NCBI GenBank assembly: GCA_039024315.1
Contig: JBCCQN010000243.1
Coordinates: 1-11,311, forward strand
Origin: JBCAWW01 sp039024315
Lineage (GTDB): Bacteria; Bacteroidota; Bacteroidia; J057
Length of the DNA: 11,311 bases
Direction of reading: 5' to 3'
In this document: positions 7,083 to 11,311 of the stretch, one piece after another
Position numbering within the stretch: the first letter of the stretch is position 1
How the letters are laid out: the number at the start of each line of letters is the position of its first letter
The notes under the pieces: generated by a model
The model's input: the letters and a program-made list of their open reading frames with translations, nothing else
What the model was told of the DNA's origin: nothing
Database searches by the model: none
Made by a program: the position numbers and the translations under genes

Positions 7083-8939
7083 TTATCGTGCCGCCAAGGC
7101 AAGATCATAAGCTCTTTCATAATGGCGAGTCAAATTCTCCCAATCAAACAGTTCTGAGCCCTCTTCTAATTTATAGCGCTGTTTGATCCGATTTTTACGA
7201 TCGTCTTGCACAAAAGAAAAGAGGTAGTCTGCCAACTGATTAGCAGCTTCATCAAAGCTACGATTGCGGCGATGTACCACAAACATGCCTACAGATTCAG
7301 GATTGGGCACTTCCTGCTCCAAATAATCACCAAAACCAGCCATATCACTGGTTACAGCCGGGACCCCACTGGCCATACACTCTAGCGGCGTATAGCCCCA
7401 AGGCTCATAGTAGCTAGGAAAAATCCCTAAATGACAGCCTCTTACAAATTCGCCATATTCTATCCCCCATAGCGGACTAGTACCACTAATAAAGTCTGGG
7501 TGATAAACGATCTTCACGCGGTCATCCTCATGGTTGAGCATATTTGAGCCGCGCATAAAGTTGAGAATATCATCGGTACCATCATTGTAAAGATTATGGG
7601 TCACAATAGAAGGTAAACCATGCGACTTCCAAGTTTGGAGATTTCTTCTCAGTTTGATCTTAAGGTTATCATCAATAAAGTCCCTCACGTCGGGAAATCC
7701 GGTCTCTGGCGTTTCGAGAAGCTTATCGAACAAACGCTCTCCGATTTGCTCTTGGATCCGGTTGACCGTTTGATGCATTTTGTCCAAAGTAGCTCTGCGG
7801 TGCAGAACGTCTGGGTTGATGCTACTGTAGGGTTGCTTGGTGATAAAAAACATCACCACTGTCTTATCGATACCGGCCTCTTTCATGCGCCAGTTTAGTC
7901 GGGCTAGCGCTTCCAAGGTCATGTCATAGCCTTTGTTGCGATATTCATAGCGCCCTGAAGTAAAGAAGTAAAGCGTCTTATCTAAGTCAAAATGGTAGCT
8001 ATGATAAAAGTGCCCCATTGTGAATTTGTGAATTTCCTCCTTACATCTTTGGTGTTGGATTTGCAGCTCGTGCTGAATTGCAAAGCGATTGATATTCAAA
8101 CCATTGGGCATCAAGACTTCTGGTTCACGCCCGATCAAGTATTTACATTCCTGAGCGGTTAGTTCACTTACAGTAGAGAATATATGCGCTCCATGCGCTG
8201 CTGCCCGCTCGATGCGAATTTGCGCATCAATATTAAAGTGTTGTGCCTCCTTGGCCCAGTCATAGTAAGGCAAATGCTCATAAAACTCAGGATCGTTCAT
8301 CGCGAGATAGCGTCCCAAGAGGGTAGCATGGGTTGTAAATATTGTTTGGACGGGTAATTTATCTCTTCTGATCTCAGGGATGATCGTTCCAGCCATCCAT
8401 TCGTGTACGTGAACAATGACAGGATCTTTGTTAATTTCTGCTTCGACAAGGCGGCTAACCAATACTTTGACAAGCCACCCAAATGCCACTACTTGATTGA
8501 GCAAATCATCGTCGCCTGGCATGGAAATATGATGGTGCTCCCATAGGAGATACTTGATCTCACCTAGACGCTCATAAACCGTAAACGGATTGAGCAAAAT
8601 CACCCTAGGCCGACCGGCTGTCAGCCATCTTCCATAATGTACCTCAAAACCCATTTCCCGCATCTTGACCACTGCTCGACCATAGGCATCATCCTCCGGT
8701 TCGGTTTCCTCAAAAATGGCCGAAACATTGGGATGAACATAGGGGCCGACGGCACAATAGCGATCACCCCAGTTTTTCATCATACTAGGCACTTTTGACC
8801 GTATTACCGTATAAATCCCACCTACTTGATTGGCGACCTCCCATGCGATTTCTACTAAGAGCGCATCTTCTTTTCGCGCCTGATTTGAAGGTAAAATTTG
8901 GCCTGAGCCGAGATCGTGAGAAGAGGGGTTTTGCGTCAT
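7083..8939 (-). CDS. Glycogen synthase, family GT3 (eukaryote-like)
   Basis: A 618-residue cytoplasmic GT-B enzyme of the GT3 family (animal/fungal glycogen synthase type) rather than bacterial GlgA (GT5). Visible landmarks are EVANQVGGIYTV (34-45), VHEWMAG (178-184), TTHATLLGRYL (202-212), GRYEYRNKGYD (329-339) opening the C-terminal domain, and SYYEPWGYTPLE (509-520) with E512 and E520 as the catalytic/donor-binding glutamates; the last motif is nearly identical to the yeast Gsy2 sequence. A basic helix at 581-590 (R581, K582, R584, R588, K590) followed by LFDW aligns with the glucose-6-phosphate-sensing arginine helix of the yeast enzyme. It should transfer glucose from a nucleotide donor (UDP- or ADP-glucose, not decidable) to alpha-1,4-glucan. 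About 25 N-terminal residues precede the first core strand and look disordered. It is the first gene of the glycogen run and starts 88 bp after the MarR gene, behind a terminator. Confidence 0.93.
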   Translation of the reverse strand: MTQNPSSHDLGSGQILPSNQARKEDALLVEIAWEVANQVGGIYTVIRSKVPSMMKNWGDRYCAVGPYVHPNVSAIFEETEPEDDAYGRAVVKMREMGFEVHYGRWLTAGRPRVILLNPFTVYERLGEIKYLLWEHHHISMPGDDDLLNQVVAFGWLVKVLVSRLVEAEINKDPVIVHVHEWMAGTIIPEIRRDKLPVQTIFTTHATLLGRYLAMNDPEFYEHLPYYDWAKEAQHFNIDAQIRIERAAAHGAHIFSTVSELTAQECKYLIGREPEVLMPNGLNINRFAIQHELQIQHQRCKEEIHKFTMGHFYHSYHFDLDKTLYFFTSGRYEYRNKGYDMTLEALARLNWRMKEAGIDKTVVMFFITKQPYSSINPDVLHRRATLDKMHQTVNRIQEQIGERLFDKLLETPETGFPDVRDFIDDNLKIKLRRNLQTWKSHGLPSIVTHNLYNDGTDDILNFMRGSNMLNHEDDRVKIVYHPDFISGTSPLWGIEYGEFVRGCHLGIFPSYYEPWGYTPLECMASGVPAVTSDMAGFGDYLEQEVPNPESVGMFVVHRRNRSFDEAANQLADYLFSFVQDDRKNRIKQRYKLEEGSELFDWENLTRHYERAYDLALAAR

Positions 8940-8960
8940 GGGTAGTAGTATCGTTAGTTA

Positions 8961-8986
8961 TTGCAACACTAAATAAATTAGTGCAA
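8961..8986. promoter_or_regulatory. Palindrome 22 bp upstream of the glycogen synthase start (possible operator)
   Basis: Perfect 6-bp arms CACTAA (8967-8972) and TTAGTG (8978-8983) flank an ATAAA centre, with outer TTG (8961-8963) and CAA (8984-8986) triplets. The dyad lies in the short space between the MarR terminator and the glycogen synthase ATG, where the operon's promoter or leader must be. It could be an operator or only an RNA hairpin. No regulator can be assigned with certainty; the TTGCAA ends resemble sequence in front of the marR-type gene. Confidence 0.3.
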
Positions 8987-9010
8987 AAACGCTAGAATAT
9001 CTAGCGTTTT
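8986..9010 (-). terminator. Rho-independent terminator of the MarR-family gene
   Basis: A perfect 10-bp inverted repeat, AAAACGCTAG (8986-8995) and CTAGCGTTTT (9001-9010), with a 5-nt loop. Read on the minus strand it begins 17 bp after the MarR stop codon and ends in a run of five T, as expected for an intrinsic terminator. The symmetric ends mean it could also work on the plus strand, but no plus-strand gene leads into it. It separates MarR transcription from the glycogen genes downstream. Confidence 0.65.
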
Positions 9011-9027
9011 CCTAGTATTTAGGTCTA

Positions 9028-9471
9028 TTATCTACCCAGATTTTGTAGGATTTGTTTAAGGACGGCAGTACACTGTGCAATCTGTTTTTCCTGTAGGCCT
9101 CTCAAGGCTACGGCTAAGGTCTCGTTAGCCACATCCATTACAGGTCGATAGAGTCTTCGCCCTTCTGGAGAGAGAAAGATCAACCGAGCCCTGCGATCAT
9201 TAGGATCAGGCTGCCTTAGGGCGAGTCCTCTCTTTTCGAGATTATCTACCAAACGGGTGACGCTAGGATTGTCTCGACCGGTACGGTCTGCCAATACTTG
9301 TTGGGTGAGTCCTTCTTGTTTCCAGAGGTGTACCAATATAGATACCTGTTCCGGTGTAACAGGAAGGTCAGCTGCGCGCAAATTGCGGAGCATGTGTCGA
9401 TAAAGTTCTGTGAAGACTCGGTTAGTAATGATGCCTAGGGAATCTTCTTGATAGAACTGAGCAAATTTCAT
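9028..9471 (-). CDS. MarR-family transcriptional regulator
   Basis: A 147-residue winged helix-turn-helix regulator of ordinary MarR length. N- and C-terminal helices (about 10-33 and 107-145) form the dimerisation region. The DNA-binding part runs from VTPEQVSILVHL (38-49) through helix-turn-helix GLTQQVLADRTG (54-65) to the recognition helix NPSVTRLVDNLEKRG (68-82), then the wing DPNDRRARLIFLSPEG (89-104), whose DxxDRR pattern is typical of the family. MarR proteins usually bind as dimers to short palindromes and repress their own gene and a divergent neighbour; here the divergent neighbour is the cytochrome lipoprotein gene. The single cysteine (C134) is too far towards the C terminus to suggest an OhrR-type peroxide sensor, so the ligand is unknown. 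ATG at 9471 has no SD sequence before it, as is common in Bacteroidota. Confidence 0.9.
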   Translation of the reverse strand: MKFAQFYQEDSLGIITNRVFTELYRHMLRNLRAADLPVTPEQVSILVHLWKQEGLTQQVLADRTGRDNPSVTRLVDNLEKRGLALRQPDPNDRRARLIFLSPEGRRLYRPVMDVANETLAVALRGLQEKQIAQCTAVLKQILQNLGR

Positions 9472-9533
9472 CTTAGATTGAGCAAGGTAAATGTAATTCC
9501 AATGCCCTATCCTCTACCTATAAATATGTGTCG

Positions 9534-9551
9534 TTGCAATTAAAGTAACAA
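9534..9551. promoter_or_regulatory. Imperfect dyad between divergent MarR and cytochrome genes (possible MarR operator)
   Basis: On the minus strand this reads TTGTTACTTTAATTGCAA, an 18-bp imperfect dyad with TTG/CAA ends and inner matches at some positions. It lies 63 bp upstream of the MarR start and 79 bp upstream of the preferred cytochrome start, a usual place for an autoregulatory MarR site. The symmetry is only partial, so the call is weak. Confidence 0.25.
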
Positions 9552-9629
9552 ACATTGCCGGAGTATTCAAGTTATCGTAGCAGAAACATTGGTATTTTGG
9601 GGTCAAATCCCGATAGAAAGCAACAAATA

Positions 9630-11057
9630 ATGACTCAAATAACTGAAAATCAGATACTTAAAAATTATTTATTTTTCCTCAGTACTTCACTTTTTTTTGC
9701 CCTCTTTTGTGCTTGCCAAAGCCCAATCAAGCAGCTAGAAGCCAAAAGAACCACCCAAGAGCCCGTTTACAGAATTCTTGCCAAACCTCAACTGGCCAAA
9801 GGCAATCCTCAGAAAGGGTTTGCGTATTTGACCGAAGGAAATTACATCGGGAGCGGAGTCCCCTATCGCTTTTTAGCGCCAGATCTTACCAAAGTAGATA
9901 CGGTTTTAGGCCGAAAAGGGAGCAACGAAAAAATCACTTACGAATACACAGCTTTTGTACATGCCAATGGTACGCCTGTTGTAGCTGGCAATTGCTTTAC
10001 TTGTCATGCCTCTCCTTTTTCAGACAGTGTATATTTTGGCTTAGGCAATAGCTTTTCGAATTTCACGGAAAAAGTGCCTGCTACTCCACTTTACTTCCTG
10101 ATGGGTCGTAAATACGGTAAGGATTCGCCTGAATGGGAAGCTTTTTATGAGTTTGGCAATTTTTATAAAGCTATAGCACCTCACATTAAGACCGAACAAA
10201 TTGGTACCAATACGGCATTCCGCTTAGAAGAAGCCTGCTCCTCGCATCGAGATCCTATCACCTTGGCTTTTAGTAAAGAGCCAGTTTTCGAAATGAGTCG
10301 CTTCAATATCGGTTCCGACGTGCCCCCACTTTGGCACCTCAAAAAAAAGGCCGGAATCTATTATAACGGAATGGGACGCGGAGATTTGACAAAATTATTA
10401 ATGCAGGCATCTGTTTTAGGTATTAAGGATTCTACCGCTGCGCGGAACGTTCAGCAACATTTCCACGATGTGGTAGCTTGGTTACAAGCTTTAGAAGCTC
10501 CCCGATACCCTAAACCCATCAACAACACCTTAGCCGTAGAAGGGAAAATGCTTTTTGAGACCCATTGCAAAAAGTGTCATGGTACCTACGGTGAACGCGA
10601 AACCTACCCTAATAAAATCGTTCCGCTCGCAGAAATCAAAACCGACCCTCTTTACGCTCGCTATTTCCTCTATCAGTCAGGTCTCGCCAAATGGTACAAT
10701 CAGAGCTGGTATGCTACCTCTCCCCCTTACTCTGAATTAAAACCATCAGCAGGTTATATAGCACCACCTTTGGATGGAGTTTGGGCTACCGCGCCTTACC
10801 TCCACAATGGTTCTATCCCTACTTTAGAAGCCTTACTCAACAGCCAAAAAAGACCAAAGGTCTGGGAGCGAAGTGGCGAAGGGAAAGATTATGATTGGGA
10901 AAATGTGGGTTGGAATTACCAAATACCCTCCAATAGAAAAGGAGAATATGTTTTCAATACAGAATTAGCAGGTTATAGCAATGTTGGTCATACCTTCGGC
11001 GATACGCTCAATGATGGTGAACGGGCTGCCGTTTTGGAGTACTTAAAATCACTCTAA
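9630..11057 (+). CDS. Diheme c-type cytochrome lipoprotein (RoxA/MauG-like superfamily)
   Basis: 475 residues from ATG at 9630. A longer reading would begin at a TTG (9555) and put 25 polar residues before the signal sequence, so the ATG is preferred. Residues about 11-28 are hydrophobic and lead into FCACQS, with C29 the likely lipidated cysteine, giving an exported lipoprotein. Two covalent heme motifs are present: CFTCH at 122-126 and CKKCH at 313-317. After the second heme come PPLDGVWATAPYLHNGS (about 379-395) and NVGHTFGD near 452-459. The segment around APYLHNGS is typical of diheme cytochromes in the wider RoxA/MauG/cytochrome c peroxidase superfamily, which oxidise substrates or pass electrons in the periplasm. 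At 475 residues it is shorter than rubber oxygenase RoxA, so substrate and function stay open. A CSSH at 203-206 lacks the second cysteine and is not a heme site. It is divergent from the MarR gene, 158 bp between starts. Confidence 0.82.
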   Translation: MTQITENQILKNYLFFLSTSLFFALFCACQSPIKQLEAKRTTQEPVYRILAKPQLAKGNPQKGFAYLTEGNYIGSGVPYRFLAPDLTKVDTVLGRKGSNEKITYEYTAFVHANGTPVVAGNCFTCHASPFSDSVYFGLGNSFSNFTEKVPATPLYFLMGRKYGKDSPEWEAFYEFGNFYKAIAPHIKTEQIGTNTAFRLEEACSSHRDPITLAFSKEPVFEMSRFNIGSDVPPLWHLKKKAGIYYNGMGRGDLTKLLMQASVLGIKDSTAARNVQQHFHDVVAWLQALEAPRYPKPINNTLAVEGKMLFETHCKKCHGTYGERETYPNKIVPLAEIKTDPLYARYFLYQSGLAKWYNQSWYATSPPYSELKPSAGYIAPPLDGVWATAPYLHNGSIPTLEALLNSQKRPKVWERSGEGKDYDWENVGWNYQIPSNRKGEYVFNTELAGYSNVGHTFGDTLNDGERAAVLEYLKSL

Positions 11058-11311
11058 TTTTTGCAAATTGAGGCTGTAGATAAGGAGTAAAAAGTAATGA
11101 GAAAAACGGTATTTAAAAATCATATAATCCATTGTTTCTCAGTCTGAATACTGTTGTATAAGTACCTAATTCCCTATTCATGAAGCAGTATAAATACGAA
11201 GTAGTAACTCGACTTTTGCATTATCGCAAAACGATCTGATTGATAGCTATTTATTGTCTAGTTATTTGACATATCGGAATACAAATCCCTAGGGAGCCGC
11301 CTTGTGCGTTC
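11058..11311. other. AT-rich 3' flank with no supported gene
   Basis: This 254-base end of the window has no convincing coding region. A weak hairpin with 6-bp arms, TTTTGC (11214-11219) and GCAAAA (11226-11231), lies 157 bp after the cytochrome stop; its arms are too AT-rich and it lacks a following T run, so I do not call it a terminator. Two tiny frames (16 and 19 codons) are discussed under rejected items. A gene may begin or end just beyond the edge. Confidence 0.5.

Noticed and set aside
7620..7898. 92-codon plus-strand open frame
   Set aside because: Antisense shadow of the GT3 synthase gene.
9555..9629. TTG start at 9555 for the cytochrome lipoprotein
   Set aside because: It would bury the signal sequence behind 25 polar residues; ATG at 9630 places the hydrophobic core correctly.
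8940..9629. Bacteroidota-type promoters (TTG / TAnnTTTG) in the MarR-flanking spacers
   Set aside because: I looked on both strands and found only partial matches with poor spacing, so no promoter is called.
10311..10322. Possible third heme site near CSSH in the cytochrome
   Set aside because: The CSSH (residues 203-206) has only one cysteine, so it cannot be a CxxCH motif; nothing in the surrounding segment adds one.
11097..11147. 16-codon frame with AGGAG 9 nt before its ATG
   Set aside because: The SD-like match is neat, but the peptide is too short, has no known pattern, and Bacteroidota rarely rely on SD sequences.
11180..11239. 19-codon frame beginning MKQYKYEVV
   Set aside because: Too short and without supporting context; it could be a gene remnant, but nothing shows this.
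11286..11295. 10-bp perfect palindrome TCCCTAGGGA
   Set aside because: Isolated short palindrome with no spacing or context to suggest a binding site, terminator or element end.

Overview
This window looks like a chromosomal segment of a Bacteroidota (Bacteroidetes) bacterium, probably a marine or environmental member of the Saprospiria/Lewinella type. The evidence is the moderate GC content, the general lack of Shine-Dalgarno sequences before starts, the eukaryote-like family GT3 glycogen synthase, the Bacteroidota-style phosphohexomutase and BadF-type kinase, and a secreted amylase with the N-terminal module seen in such proteins. The genus is inferred and could not be checked by a search.

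Layout. Positions 1-8939 hold seven genes, all on the minus strand, so transcription runs from right to left: GT3 glycogen synthase (8939-7083), a membrane-anchored phosphodiester-glycosidase-domain protein (7051-6065), phosphoglucomutase (5877-4141), a GT4 glycosyltransferase (4101-2917), a GH57 glycoside hydrolase (2870-1689), a BadF/BadG-type sugar kinase (1702-869) and the N-terminal part of a secreted alpha-amylase-type protein (787-1, cut by the window edge). Gaps are short (31-81 bp, with one 14-base overlap) except for 187 bp before the phosphoglucomutase, so this is one operon or two consecutive ones. Upstream lies a MarR-family regulator on the same strand (9471-9028), separated from the glycogen genes by a hairpin terminator. 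It is divergent from a plus-strand lipoprotein carrying two c-type heme motifs (9630-11057). The last 254 bases contain no gene I can support.

How the genes fit together. Phosphoglucomutase interconverts glucose-6-phosphate and glucose-1-phosphate. GT3 synthase, perhaps with GT4, extends alpha-1,4-glucan. GH57 cuts or rearranges the glucan. The BadF-type kinase may rephosphorylate released sugar, and the exported amylase degrades external starch or glycogen. ADP/UDP-glucose pyrophosphorylase, branching enzyme, debranching enzyme and phosphorylase are not in the window. The MarR/cytochrome pair appears to be a separate unit.

I see no mobile element, CRISPR array, tRNA or rRNA. The locus is mostly a recognisable glycogen/alpha-glucan cluster. 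The least explained member is the membrane-anchored phosphodiester-glycosidase-domain protein placed directly behind glycogen synthase.
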